From assembly GCA_034387635.1 (NCBI GenBank), contig JAOANU010000005.1, positions 1,426,001 through 1,490,000 of the forward strand: a stretch of 64,000 nt of DNA, given 5' to 3'. Below are positions 1-12,100 of the stretch, piece by piece. Under the pieces are notes generated by a model. The model made no database searches and was not told the origin of the DNA. It worked only from the letters and a program-made list of their open reading frames with translations. The position numbers were made by a program, and so were the translations under genes. Position 1 is the stretch's first letter, and every line of letters starts with the position of its first letter. Origin of the DNA: Rhodosporidiobolus odoratus (taxonomy: Eukaryota; Basidiomycota; Microbotryomycetes; Sporidiobolales; Sporidiobolaceae).

Positions 1-443
1 TATTCTCGCGCCGTTTCTGATCTTGATCTTCGTGCTCGCAACTGTTTCTTTCCACCCGTTTTCCCTCGTAGATATTGCCCGGGTCTGCCTGGTTCATCAG
101 ATGTGCAAGTGCCGTCTCTGTCGTGATACACGCGGCCGGGCCGCTAGCAGCTCGTCTCTCGCCTGATCGTACGCATCGCCTCGACGGGGAAGATTTGGGA
201 CTGCACACGTCTCAACGAGCTAGACCGCGACTCGACGGCTTGGTTTCATACTCGGGTAGCTGCCAGTGAATGCACAGTAGCTTCTCACGGCCTCTCGATA
301 TAGATTTGAACTCGCGGATCCCCTCATCTCATCCAATCGCCGCTCGCCAATCTCGTTCTCCTCTTCTCGTCCGCCCCGCCTTCGTCCTCGTCTTAGCACT
401 ATTGCTATACCTCGCATACTCTCTGGTAACTACTCCGAGCAGT
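1..443. other. upstream region, no gene seen
   Basis: No recognisable gene. Short open frames occur on both strands but none has a family match or plausible splice pattern. The 3' part is pyrimidine-rich and is probably the promoter and 5' untranslated region of the cytochrome b5 gene that starts at 444. Confidence 0.5.
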
Positions 444-1227
444 ATGAGCAAGGTGCGCCTCAGCCTCGTTGCCTGCCCCGTCCTCCGCCTCATCCCCCCA
501 CTCTCGGGTGATCCGGCTCCACTCTCGCTCATCCTACACCGCCTTTACTGATCTTTACGGATGCATGTTATGGCAGACAATCACACTACAAGAAGTAGCC
601 GAGCACAAGTCAGCAGAGTCGGCGTGGTTGATTGTTGAAAATCAGGTTTACGATGTTACCGAGTTTCTCGTCAGTCTATCCCCAGTCACTCATACCCTAC
701 CGAAACGACGCCACCTTTGGAACGACGCCGAAATCACTGACGCTTCATTCCGCACCATGCAGGATGACCACCCTGGTGCGCCGCTGTCCTTCCCCGTTTT
801 CCTGATTGTCAACTTCCTTTCCTTCTGTTCCGTTGTCGACTCTCTCGTCCTCCCCACATGCCTCTATTGTCTTGAAATTGTCACCCTAACCCTTGACTTG
901 ACACAGGTGGTCGAAAGGTCCTGTTGAATCAATGTGGAAAGGACGCGACCGAGAAATTCTGGCGTGCGTTACCTTTTCTCCCAATCACCACGTTTCGTAA
1001 TTTCTTTGGTTTCCTCTCCGCAATCGGCCTGTCATGAGGACGACACAGCTTACCCACTGGACCGGGGGTGTCCGCAGAGTTCCACTCAAAAAAGGTGCTG
1101 GAGAAGACGGCCAAACCGTATCTAATCGGGACTGGTGCGTTCAGCTTTTCCTCCTGCTTGTACGCGCTGCACTATGCACAGGCTCGAAAGACTTTCCTTT
1201 GCAGTGGCGGCATCCGCCAAGCTGTGA
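444..1227 (+). CDS. cytochrome b5 domain protein ending in AKL
   Basis: Exons read as 444-452, 577-669, 763-775, 907-963, 1078-1134 and 1205-1227, giving 83 residues. It is a single cytochrome b5-like heme domain, an electron carrier. The HPGG motif (His37) and a second His at residue 60 in FHSKK sit where the two axial heme ligands are expected. There is no transmembrane tail, signal peptide or fused reductase. The last three residues are AKL, which fits the peroxisomal PTS1 consensus, so import into peroxisomes is inferred. In other fungi the same type of domain is often fused to an acyl-CoA dehydrogenase; none is visible downstream here. The first coding exon is 9 nt and the third 13 nt. 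The final intron (1135-1204) decides the AKL ending: without it the frame runs into an unrelated sequence. Confidence 0.8.
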
Positions 1228-1526
1228 GGGCTGTATCGGTTGCGCCTTGCTCTGTTGTAACACCTCCCGTTCGACCTTCCCAACTCCGGTGTTTTTTTCT
1301 CCTTGTTCTCGCAGTCCGTCACCGCCCGCAACAGACCGATGCATGGCGGTAAGTCAGCAGGTACGTATGGTGCCGTGCCGCAGATCTCAAAGGCACGCCG
1401 TTGAGATCAAAGCCGGCAACACCGCGGATGGGGCGCAGCTGCCTCTTCCCTCCTCTTTCCTTTGTGCGCCCTCTTTCGCCGAGCTTTCCTCTCAGGCGTC
1501 TCCGCCACGACAGCGGAAACATAACT

Positions 1527-2897
1527 ATGCCAGTACGACCGAACGTCAGCCTCTCCCGACGACTAGAGGACGAACGCCCCCTTACCCGTGCCGACATACC
1601 CGCTGCCTGCCGACAAGTACTCGATTCCGAGCCAACGAGGGTGATCTTGCGGCGTCGACGGGAGAAGCGCATCATCGAAGAGTGGGAGCTGCCCAAGCCC
1701 CACGAGTGGCTCGGGTTTATCTCTCTGACTGAAGGGGAGGAAGAGATGTTGAAGAAAGCGGACAGCGTTGTCGAGGCAGCGGTGCGAGCGGATGTGGACG
1801 TCGAGCGGGATGGGTTACCTCTCGTTCAGCGGACTCGAGATCTACGACGGCGAAGCATGCAGCGCAGCACATACAAGCAGGACAGGGAAGCCGAGGTGCA
1901 GCGCAGGAAACAACATGCTATGAGGCTGAACGCAGGGCGCCTGTTGGCTCGTCAGCTTGCCATGTATGTTGCTGTTCTTCCGTCACAGTTGCGTTGACAC
2001 CTGATGGCGATCGTGCATGCAGTCACGTGCAAAAAGAGGCGTTCTTTGCCCACGATGAGGGAGACCCCGTCTGGAAGATTCACCCTTCCCGTCTACCACC
2101 AGACCACTGTTCGATAGATTGGACCTTCTTCAACGTTGCAGAGTACGTGGAGAGTATGCACCAGCTGTCCCGCGTTGATCGTTATTGTCTTCAGTAACTG
2201 GCACCACCTTCTTCCCTACCACGACGTCCTCTTAACCTTTTTCCAAGTCACCCAAAACTACGAGACGCCAGTTACGATACACCAGCGCGCCACCATGCAC
2301 CTATTCCGACGAGTGTGGAAGATGGTAGCCGGGGACGACGCCGCGCCGTTTGATCAATCCCCTCTCACGCGCCAAAGCCCCTTGATCCGCTGGTTTGAAA
2401 AAACCTTCGAAGCCGCCGCCCTCATCTTTATCTACACCCTCGAACGCTTATGGTACGACCGTCTGAAGCCCCTCCGGATGAACATTGAGCTTTTCGAGCA
2501 GTTTCGCGCCGAGGTCACGGGCCGCATGGAAGAAAAGATGGGCGACAGGGAATTGGTTCACACTCAACCGAAATTCCCTCGACCGCCTCACAGTCAGACT
2601 AGTCACGATGACCCGGAGTCGTTCCGTCTTTACGTGGCGAAGTTTGTGAAGGCGGAGTGCCAGCCCGGATGGTCTTGGGCGCAATGGACAGAGGAAGCTG
2701 ACAAGGTCTGGAAGACGAAGCAGTGCGTCCTCTTGTCTTGTCACCCTTCTCGATTGCCCACCTTATTCACTTCTGATCGCAGCTGGGAAGATCGGTGGAA
2801 CCAACCTTTGCCGCCACCATCGCCGTCTATCGAAAGGAAATACTGTTTTCTGCCAACCAGCAGATCGACCATTTTGACCACTGAATACATCCCTTGA
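1527..2897 (+). CDS. uncharacterised conserved-looking protein
   Basis: Exons read as 1527-1963, 2023-2142, 2195-2722 and 2783-2897, giving 399 residues from the first ATG after the cytochrome b5 gene. I do not recognise a family. Residues about 20-150 are rich in Arg/Lys and Glu, with runs such as RRRREKR, and look helical. The middle part (about 175-320) is more hydrophobic and mixed, with many aromatics, and resembles a folded globular domain. The C terminus has a short proline stretch. No signal peptide or membrane span is evident. All three introns have GT...AG ends and keep the frame. The gene lies 300 bp downstream of the cytochrome b5 gene on the same strand. Its reality is supported by intron phase consistency only. 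Confidence 0.6.
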
Positions 2898-3114
2898 TCG
2901 TTCCGGGCCATAGCCACATATCCGTATTCTCCACTGTTGCTGTAATCTTCGTGCTAGGATGCCCAGGCTTCGACGCATCGCGTCCTCACTTTTCTTGCTT
3001 CCTCATGCTGGCAGTGGTTTACCGCCATGCTTGTATCTAGAAGTGTGATTGAGCCGTGCGGGCGCCTTGTATACTACAACAACATTAATTCTATCAGCCA
3101 CCTTACCTCCAATT

Positions 3115-6100
3115 CTATTTTTCCCGTTTCGCTTCCGCTTTCCTCGCCAACACCAGTGCCGCCTCATAAGCCTTCCCGACCCACTTGACAAACGACAATC
3201 CTTCCTTATCTTCCATATTTGCGAGTCGAAGATGGAGAAGCTGGAGATCCTTGAAGGTGAGAAAAGGGGGACGGAGAGCGTCGAGGGGTGGAGCGGTTTC
3301 GGGGTACAGGCTCGAGGAGAGTCGGATGGGGAGAGGCGGGAGAGCCGAAGACTGAGAGGGTCGGGTCGACGGCTTAGGAGGCAAAGCGGGGAGGGTGACG
3401 CCCGAGGACAGGGCGGTGGGAGGATAGAGTGAAACGAAGCGCTTCAGAACGGAGAGGGCCTCGTCCTCTTTCAGCGCGCTACGAAAATACAATCCATCAG
3501 TAACAAGACGAGACTCAAGGGTGAAAGCAGTGAATTCACGTACCGAGCGAGAACGCGAATCATACCACCCCACATCTGGCTTGCGTTCCTCCCGTCCGAC
3601 CTCTCCTTCAGCCAGAGCATTCGCTCTCGCTGAAGGGACCCTGCGGCTCCAAGATCCTGCTCGCCATCTTGCACTGGGAATGGCTCGTCCTTCCACATGA
3701 GCCATTCCTCTAACACCCGCTTAGCCGCAACGACCCCTTCCTCCTTATTCTTGGCAAGCTCGCAGCGGCGCATGACGAGTTTGTACGAGAAACGATTCTT
3801 CGGAAGTTCGAGCGCAGCGTAGGATGTCGAGAAGAAGTCGAGGGACTGGGGCAGTGGCGCGTGGGAGTTGAGAACGGAGAGATAGGAGTTGAGGAGGAAG
3901 GTTGAAGGCTGGACTTGCGGGAACATGGAGGGAGAAGGAGAGGACTCGGCGGATTCGGAAGAGTGAGAGGACGCGGCAGAAGAGGAAAGTACGGATGCGT
4001 CAACGACCTGCAGGAGGAGGTTTCGCGCCTCCACCAGCACCTCTGCCGAAGTTTGCGGCATGGGCCCAGGGTAAAACAGTGAGGCCTCGCCGAGAAGCTC
4101 GATCACGGCCTGAGTGGAAGCGGAGCTGGCAGAGGATGAAAGGGTGGTCGGATCATCTAAGGGATCGAGTGATGAAGATGGGCGTCGACGCTCTTCAGCT
4201 TGTCCGGGTGTAGCGCCGGTTGCCTGACCGACCTCGACCTCTCTTCCGACCTCCGGCCGACGCTTGGCCTGCCTTGCCCTCGACTCAGGTCTGAAGGCGG
4301 CATAGGCCTGCAGTACCAGCGCCATCGTCTTTTCCGTCGGTCCAACCTCGCCACCCAAACCCACCATCTTGACCAGCATCCACCTCGCCCTAGCGAGATC
4401 GCCATGTCGCTTGGCCCCCTCAAGGAGGGCGTGGAAAGTCTGCCTCGAAGGCGCAACGTTGTCGTCGAGCATCCTCCGCATGTACCGCAGGGCTTCGTAG
4501 TAGTACTCCTGCGACCCTTCTCGCGAACAAGCGCGGATAACGCCGTTGAAGGCCATCTCCGATGGAGGAAGACGATTGTCGTGGGTCATCTCGGTGAAGA
4601 GGTCGATGGCGCGGTCGGGAGAGGGATGAGAGCCGGTAGAGCAGGCGACGATCATGGTGCTGAAGAGTTGTGCGTCGGGGACGGGGTAGGCGACGGCGCG
4701 GGTATGAGCGTAGAGGTCCCAGCCGGCTCGGATGAGGTGAGGCGGGGAGAACGGCGAGAGGAGACGGTGGACGACGGCAGTGAAGGTAGGGAGAAGGGGG
4801 GTATGGCCAGCAACTTCCATGGATTGAAGGTGGCGAAGGGCGAGTTCAGGATGTGAAGGCAACAGGGCGGTGAGAAGGTGGTGATGCGCCTGTACCGACA
4901 GTGGCAGAGAGTCTGCGCGTTCGGGTGGGAGTCAGCGGGCTTCCTCGTCTCCGGTGGAAGACAGCTTACTCTGTCGAGCGAACGCTGCCAGAGCCAGTGC
5001 GTCTTGCGCTCTTCCGTCGGCGGAATACAAAGCGAGCGTTTCTTCGAGGACCTTGCCATCTGAAATGGGAGTTAGGCGCTGCACAACGGACTGTCAACCT
5101 CGCGTACGCATGGGACATAGCTGGGGCGCCAAATACCTACATCCATCAATCGCAAGCCTCTCTCGACTCCTTCCCGGTCACCTTGCTCGGCCTGCCAGGA
5201 GCATAGTCAGACTGGAACAACCCTGAGACTAGGGAACCTCCACGCACGCAAGACAAGACAAGGTCCGCCCACTCAGTCTGCGAGAGTGCACCTCGAGGCA
5301 GCGCGAGTTCCAACGGCCCACCCGCCGCAGTCGACGGGATTGCCCCATCCGCCTCCGCGGCAGCGACTGGTAGTAGGTTTTCGACACGGTCCAGGAGAAC
5401 CCTGGCAGGAGAGCCTGCGACTACCGGTACAGAGTCGTCCTGCTTCGACAGCTCTTGGGGTATTCCCTCGTCCCGCTTCAACCCCTGACGCTCTCGCAAG
5501 CGGTGCGCGAGCGAGCCCTGCTCTACCCCAATCGTAGACTCTTGCTCAATCTCCCCTTCGAGTTCCGCTAGCCGCTGCTCGAGCAAGGACAGTCGTTCCC
5601 CTCGTCTTCGCGACTCGACGGCCGGGTCGGGAAGGGCGGGGGCTGCTGGCGGTGCCGCGAGGAGGGGCGCGGCGAGCTCGGAGGGAGAGGCGGTGAGAAG
5701 GCCTTGATACATGGATTCGAGCTGCTCTTCAGAGAAAGGAGGGAGGGAATCGGAAATGTCCTGCTCACACGGAAAGGAAAGGTCAGCTCAGGCCCCAAGG
5801 TCGAAGGGAGCGAGAGCGCACCTGTGCGACTTGACGCTTCTCGTGTAGCTCTTCAACCCTTCTATGCTCTGCCATCCGAGCGAGTTCCAACTTCTTGTCA
5901 TCCCTCTCTCGCCTGATTGCCCTAACATTCCGTTTCTGCGCGAGCTTGTCGACCCGCTCGGCTCGTTTCACTTTGCTAAGTCGGGGCTTTGGTGCATCGT
6001 GTTGCCGCGTGGAAGTGCTGAAGGGGGAGGCAGAGCGGAATTGTTGCCGAGTGAGAGAAGCGGAACGATGCTCGACGACGGTGAAGCCGGACAGCGCAGT

Positions 6101-6124
6101 AGCGCCTCGCGCTCTGACAAACAT
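3115..6124 (-). CDS. mitochondrial PPR-repeat-like protein
   Basis: Exons on the minus strand: 6124-5822, 5760-5182, 5078-4970, 4912-3544 and 3478-3115, giving 907 residues. The N terminus is rich in Arg, Ser and Ala with few acids, typical of a mitochondrial presequence, and is followed by a basic helical stretch of Arg/Lys/Glu (about residues 50-100). Residues about 350-560 contain degenerate helical-hairpin repeats of pentatricopeptide type, for example FSTMIVACSTGSHPSPDRAI and FNGVIRACSREG, with repeat-to-repeat spacing near 35 residues. Such fungal PPR proteins bind organellar RNA and support expression of mitochondrial genes. Which transcript it serves cannot be told. The exon 2/3 junction (intron 5079-5181) is the least certain; nearby alternative acceptors exist. 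The C-terminal exon ends in a basic helix. Confidence 0.75.
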
Positions 6125-6469
6125 GATCGGCGAGCGACAAGGCTCTTGATCTAGCGAAAGGGAAGCGAGATGAAGACAACCGACCTCGCGAGGAAAGCGA
6201 ATAATTCTCGCAAGCAGCACTGGCACGGCTTGATCCACTACATTCCTAGTCAAGCACAGCTCTCGCGAAGGCCGTGTCTACTCTCGAGAGCCGACCCGGA
6301 CCACGCGACGGATGACGGCAATAGTAACTTTTCTCCCTTTCAGCTGCGCTGGTTCAGCGAAAAGTGCATAAGAGCGGTCGAACAGCAGACTGCCGATACG
6401 AAGAAAGACGAAAGCGGATAGGTAGCTGGATAGGGGAATGAAAGGAAAGCGGCAGAAAGAAAGATGCGA
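6125..6469. other. gap between MAD2 stop and PPR gene start
   Basis: Contains the 3' end of MAD2 (which reads toward it) and the promoter of the PPR gene. No additional coding signal was seen. Confidence 0.5.
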
Positions 6470-7711
6470 TCAAATGATGTCCTGTCCAAGTCGATACGCA
6501 ACCAGTCCCTGCACCTTGTGCCTGTTTGTCGAAAATGACCTGAGCTTGACCTATGTGACAGCAGAAAGGTATCAGCGAGGTCGGGAGCGTCGACCCAAGG
6601 CGGAAATGAGACAAACCTGCTCAGCGTTTCCAAGGATCATGTGCGGGTCACTGTCAATCCATTCCTTGGGCACTTCCGTGTCCTTTTTCGCGTATGTGAG
6701 GATGGTGAAGACATCTGCGAGTACCGGTGGGCGGGGCGGGTAGCATCAGCGAGAGCCGTCCGTGTCGAACGGGACAGACATCCTGGCAATCAGTCGAGGA
6801 AGAGGTGAATGCGAGGTAAGAACGTAAGGTAGCGCACATTTCTCCTCTAGAGACGGCAAGAAGGTAACAGAGGACGTGATCTGTCGCATGATATCTTGAA
6901 TGTCCTTCTGAACTTGCTCGGGTGTTTTCTCCGTCTTGGCTTTCAGCGGGGCGCCGGCTGAAGACCTGAGAAGGGTATAGCACGGAGGTGTCAGTCCACC
7001 GGAATTTGCATGCCGAACGTTCGCCCCTTCGCAGAGCGGCTGCGCGGCACGCACACACTACGAAAAGCTTTACGCACCCCTCGTTGTCTTGCCCCGTTTC
7101 TGCTGACGTCTCCTCCACCTGAATGTCAAACTGCCACCGTTCGACCACCTCTCGCGTATCTCGGTTCATGATGATGAGCGCCAGAGAATCTAGCTTTCCT
7201 GCGAGAATCCATGCTGTTTGCGGCGAAAGGGGTAGAAGCAGCGCAGAGAGAAAAAGTTAGTCCGGTCTCAAGGGTTATTAGCGAGCATACTATGCGGAGC
7301 CGAACGTTTTGCCGGGCCTGTCAGCCGTTTGAGACCCGACAGGATGGATACGAAGCTTAAAATCGGGAAGACGGATGGGCGACAACTTACTCTGCACCTG
7401 CTTCATCACACTCGACACATACCGCTCTAGTGCCTCGTCTACGCTCGTAAAGAGCGTCAACCCATACTTCTTGACCTGCTTAAAGTCGTCTGGAGGGTAA
7501 ATGCCTCGTTGATATAGGATCCTTCAGGGAGTGAACGAGAAAAAGCGAGGCCAAATCAGATTGTGGCTCGTCAAACAATTGCGCTCCGGATAGTCTGGTA
7601 TCTGATGGACAGGGGGACGTACGAGTTGACGGAGTACTCGAAGAACTCAGTGACAATCTTGGTGCTCCCTTTGAGACTGAGGGTTTGTCCTTGCTTCCGT
7701 TTCGTCGCCAT
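6470..7711 (-). CDS. MAD2: spindle assembly checkpoint protein MAD2 (HORMA domain)
   Basis: Exons on the minus strand: 7711-7623, 7521-7391, 7213-7078, 6965-6838, 6714-6617 and 6550-6470, giving 220 residues, close to the usual ~200. MAD2 is the HORMA-domain protein that binds CDC20 at unattached kinetochores and holds the anaphase-promoting complex inactive. Recognisable family segments are the N-terminal LKGSTKIVTEFFEYSVNSIL, YPPDDFKQVKKYGLTLF, the strand VERWQFDI, and the C-terminal safety-belt ending HKVQGLVAYRLGQDII, which parallels the HKVNSMVAYKI ending of animal MAD2. A short linker of about 15 residues rich in Lys, Glu and Thr follows the FDI strand. All six exons join in phase. The window also carries CDC16/Cut9, a subunit of its target complex, 30 kb away, but no linkage of function by position is implied. 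Confidence 0.95.
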
Positions 7712-7894
7712 GGCTTGAGGTTCGGTCGAGGCAGCAGTCGAGAGGCTTTGGTAGTCTTTGGGCTCGAGCGTGCGAAAGTCTGGGGTGCGGACGAGGACCT
7801 AGACTGGCGCAAGCGAGTGTACTGATGAGCATCGAGAGATTAGCGACGTCGGCGGGGCGAGGCAAGGGACAGTACGTACGGTATGACGCAGCTG

Positions 7895-8623
7895 TCAGGG
7901 TCCGCTGCGTAATGGTTCAGTGGCTGCTAGCTGAGTTCGAGGTGAACAGTCTTGAACTGACCTTGTCAGGAACAGTTGAACGACCTCTTGCTCTCCGTTG
8001 TCTCGAATCCAGAGCGCAAAAGCGAAGCGTAGGAGCTCGATCGGATTCACAAGGCTGAGCCGAGCCGAGCGCTTTCGCCTTCGCCCCCGAAAATCGTCGG
8101 TAATCCACACATGCAAAATCAGCCAGCATCCTCTCTCGACAGGTGTTGCAAGATCTTCGTGGAGAAGTTTCAAGCGCTTCGAGTCACAAGACTTGGTTAC
8201 AGAGATAGGAGGTCTACAGCGAAAGGCCAGCTTAGCATGTACTTCCGCAAGCTGTTTTTCTGCTTTCTTCTGCCGCCCTGGCTCAACCGCCCTCTTCCAT
8301 GCAGGTGTCGCAGCTGTGGATGTCAATTTGTAATACACGTCGTTGACTGGCACATGAACCGCAGGTTTGGTGCAGGGAGACGGCGAAGGGAAAGGAAGGG
8401 GTAAGGACGCGACGACAACGGGGTATTGCTGCATCGCGCGGACAGCAGCCGGCTGGTAATCCTGGCCATCACGGAGCGGGACGCTGCTGCAAGGTTTCGA
8501 GGTGCTTGACCACCTCGAGCGTTTTGCATCTAGCGACGAAGCGACGAGGTGATGAGGGCAGTGGAGCAATATAGTCCCTATGTCCCTAGGGGCACGACTT
8601 TCAGCGCCGCTGCAGGGGCACAA
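7895..8623 (-). CDS. possible gene, structure unresolved
   Basis: A long open stretch on the minus strand upstream of MAD2 contains protein-like sequence, for example VHVPVNDVYYKLTSTAATP, a Lys-rich helix EPGRQKKAEKQLAEVHAKL and, further on, NPIELLRFAFALWIRDNGEQ. An ATG near 8811 could begin a first exon; a candidate intron with a CTAAC branch site and CTGCAG acceptor lies about 8745-8785. I could not find a splice pattern that joins all pieces in one frame, and no family was recognised. Coordinates given are those of the longest open frame, not of a gene model. Confidence 0.25.
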   Translation of the reverse strand: MCPCSGAESRAPRDIGTILLHCPHHLVASSLDAKRSRWSSTSKPCSSVPLRDGQDYQPAAVRAMQQYPVVVASLPLPFPSPSPCTKPAVHVPVNDVYYKLTSTAATPAWKRAVEPGRQKKAEKQLAEVHAKLAFRCRPPISVTKSCDSKRLKLLHEDLATPVERGCWLILHVWITDDFRGRRRKRSARLSLVNPIELLRFAFALWIRDNGEQEVVQLFLTRSVQDCSPRTQLAATEPLRSGP

Positions 8624-9154
8624 AGTTGACGTGAGCAGGGAAAAGTGACAGGCGCCGCGGGTTCAAGGTCGCTTGAGGCTGTTCTCCACTCGAAGCCGGA
8701 CTTCGGGCCTGTATTCGGCCTGCGTGGCCTGCGCGACTGCCCGCTGCAGGTTAGTCGTGCTATCGTAAGTGGTACCGAGAGTGATGCATTGATGCTTTGT
8801 CGACGGTGCCATGCAGGTGATCGAAGAGGAAAGAAGAAGCGGGACGCGGAGGTGAAAGGAGCTGGGATCAGGGAGGCGCACACAGTGCAGTACGCTGTCG
8901 GATCACGGGTCAATTGGCAGCGAGGTGAATGAGGACAAGGGGGGGCCCACAAGTCTGTGATCGCAGCCCGAGGGCAACACCGCTTCAACCCGCTCACAGT
9001 CACTGCCGCTGTTCATCCACGGCGCTTGCTCAGGGGATATATCGACGGTCAAGAGTAGCAATTGCCACTACGCATACCCCAATACCTCCCTCAGTCTCTC
9101 GTCAATCCGTTCACTCCCCCACTCCTCTTCATCACCCGCACCTCTTGAACAGTA

Positions 9155-12100
9155 ATGGCAAGTTCAACTGACCACCTAAGCGGCCTGTTCGATAGTCCAC
9201 TGATTCCATCGCACCACAGGCGCCCACCCGCAAGGGCAAGAAGGCCGCCGCTGCCGCAGGAGCCGGTGCACCCGCGTCATCTCGCAAGGCAGCCGGCGCT
9301 CGAGGTTTCGCAAAGGTCAGCCTGGCTCTTCCGCCTCGGCTCCCGAGGACATGCTAAACGTCTGGAGATACGCAACAGGCCGATTGGAAAGAGGGGTTCA
9401 AGAAAAAGCAGGCCGGCGTGAGCGACATGACCCTCTTGTCCACCATCTCCAACGAGAGTATCAACGACAACTTAAAAAAGCGGTGCGCCACACCTTCCCC
9501 TGCCCTTATCATTGCGCGCCAGACTGACCTGGTCCCGCCGTTCTAGCTTCGAGAACGCAGAAATCTATGTGCGCAGTCCTCTCTCTTCTTCGCTTGCTGC
9601 ACCACCGCTAATCCCCAACATCCCCAGACCTACATCGGCCATGTCCTCATCTCCGTCAACCCTTTCCGCATGCTCCCCATTTACGACGAGACGACCCTTC
9701 GTTCCTACCGCGGCAAGAACCGTCTCGAAATGGTTCCCCACGTCTACGCCATCGCCGAAGGAGCCTACTACAATATGCTTGCCTACAAGGAGAACCAATG
9801 TGTCATCATTTCGGGCGAGTCGGGAGCGGGAAAAACGGAGGCTGCCAAACGGATCATGCAGTACATCGCGGCGGTATCGGGAGGCGGAGGGGGCAAGAGT
9901 GGGATTGAGGACGTCAAGGAGATGGTGCTCGCAACCAATCCTCTGCTCGAAAGTTTCGGATGCGCCAAGACGCTGAGGAACAACAACTCTTCGCGGCACG
10001 TACGTGCAGCTTCCTCGGGCTGTATCCTTTTCGTTTCGTCTGGCTCACAAATCGTTCTGCTCTGCAGGGCAAATACCTCGAGATTGAATTCGATGCACAA
10101 GGTGCACCCGTTGGAGCGATGATTACCAACTACCTGCTTGAGAAGGTAAGGCTTTCTTCCCTGCTGCCATCCCTTGGTCTGGAACTCAGCTCACGCCGTT
10201 TTGACATTGCAGAACCGTGTAACCGGTCAGATCAAGTCAGAGCGTAACTTCCACATCTTCTACCAGCTTACCAAGGGCGCCTCTTCCGCTCAACGCGACG
10301 CATACGGTCTGCAAGGTCCGGAAGCCTACGCCTACATCTCCAAATCCGGCTGCCTCGAAGTCCCCGGGATCGACGACAACGCCGACTGGACTGAAACGCT
10401 CAAAGCTATGGGGATCGTCGGGCTCAGCCAAGGGGAACAGGACGACATCCTGCGCATGCTCGCGTCCATCCTGTGGCTCGGTAATGTCGAGTTTATGCAG
10501 AACGAGGAAGGGAATGCGTACGTCAAGGATCAGAGCGTGCCGGAGTTCGTGGCGTACCTGCTCGAGGTCGACGCGGACAGGGTGTCGAAGGCGTTGACGA
10601 GTCGAGTGATGGAGACGCAGAGGGGAGGAAGGCGAGGTGCGTGAACCTTCTCCCTGCCTCTCTTCCTACGGCTTATCTGCATCACCTGAAGCTGAGACGC
10701 TTGTATACCACAGGATCGGTCTACGAAGTCCCCCTCAACCGAGCACAGGCTTCCTCTGTTCGCGACGCTCTCTCGCAAGCCATCTACAACAACTTGTTCG
10801 AATGGATCGTTCAGCGCGTAAACGTGTCCATGAAGAGCAAGCAACCTAGCGCGAATATTGTCGGCGTGCTCGATATTTACGGTTTCGAGATTTTCGATGT
10901 AAGCTGTACCTGCCCTCCTTTCTTGCTACGCCGATGATGCTTAGTCGGCCTCGCGCGCACACAGACCAACCAGTTCGAGCAGCTTTGCATCAACTACGTC
11001 AACGAGAAGCTTCAGCAGATCTTCATTCAGCTTACGCTCAAGACGGAGCAAGAAGAATACGTTCGCGAGCAAATCAAGGTGCGTCGATCTCCCCCTACTC
11101 TCTTCCGTTCGGCTTACTGATACCTTCGCTCTCTGTAGTGGACGCCTATCGAATACTTTAACAACAAGATCGTCTGCGACCTCATCGAGGAGAAGCGTCC
11201 ACCTGGTGTCTTCGCTGCTCTGAACGACGCCTGCGCTACAGCCCACGCCGATCCTCTCGCCGCCGATAGCTCGTTCTCGCAGCGTCTGGGCGGCGTTTCG
11301 AACCCGCAATTCGAGACTCGCGGCAGCAAGTTTCTCATCAAGCATTACGCAGGCGAGGTCATGTATACAGTGGCAGGAATGACGGACAAGAACAAGGACG
11401 TCCTTTCCAAAGATCTCCTCGACCTCGTCGCGGGCAGCGGCAACCAGTTCCTCCAGACTCTCTTCCCCGACCGACCCGACCCCAACAGCAAGAAGCGCCC
11501 GCCTACGGCAGGCGACAAGATCAAGGCCTCCGCCAATGCTCTGGTCGAGAAGCTTATGCGCTCCCAGCCTAGCTACATCCGCACGATCAAGCCGAATCAG
11601 AATCGGTCGCCGACGGAGTACGACACCAAGGCGATTCTGCACCAGATCAAGTACCTCGGATTGCAGGAGAACATTCGCGTTCGTCGTGCTGGGTTTGCGT
11701 ATCGCAATACTTTCGAGAAGATGGTCGAGCGGTACGTGATATTGGCTGTTCCATACTCCCATACTGCCGCTAACGCCCGCATTGCATTTCTGCAGCTTCT
11801 ACCTCCTTTCTCCTGCCACCTCGTACGCCGGCGACTACATCTGGCAGGGCGACGCTCGTACCGGCTGCGAGCAAATCCTCAGAGACACTGGCATCGCCAA
11901 AGAAGAATGGCAAATGGGCGTGACCAAAGCCTTCATCAAGAATCCCGAAACCCTCTTCGCGCTCGAGTCGATGCGAGACAAGTACTGGCACAACATGGCG
12001 GGTCGGATTCAACGCTCCTGGAGGGCGTACTTGCGGAGGAAGCATGAGGCGGCGAGGACGATTCAGCGCTTTTGGATGGATAAGAAGGAAGGGATCGTTT

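Noticed and set aside
10941..11762. 273-codon open frame on the minus strand
   Set aside because: Antisense of the myosin motor domain, spanning its introns; no independent evidence.
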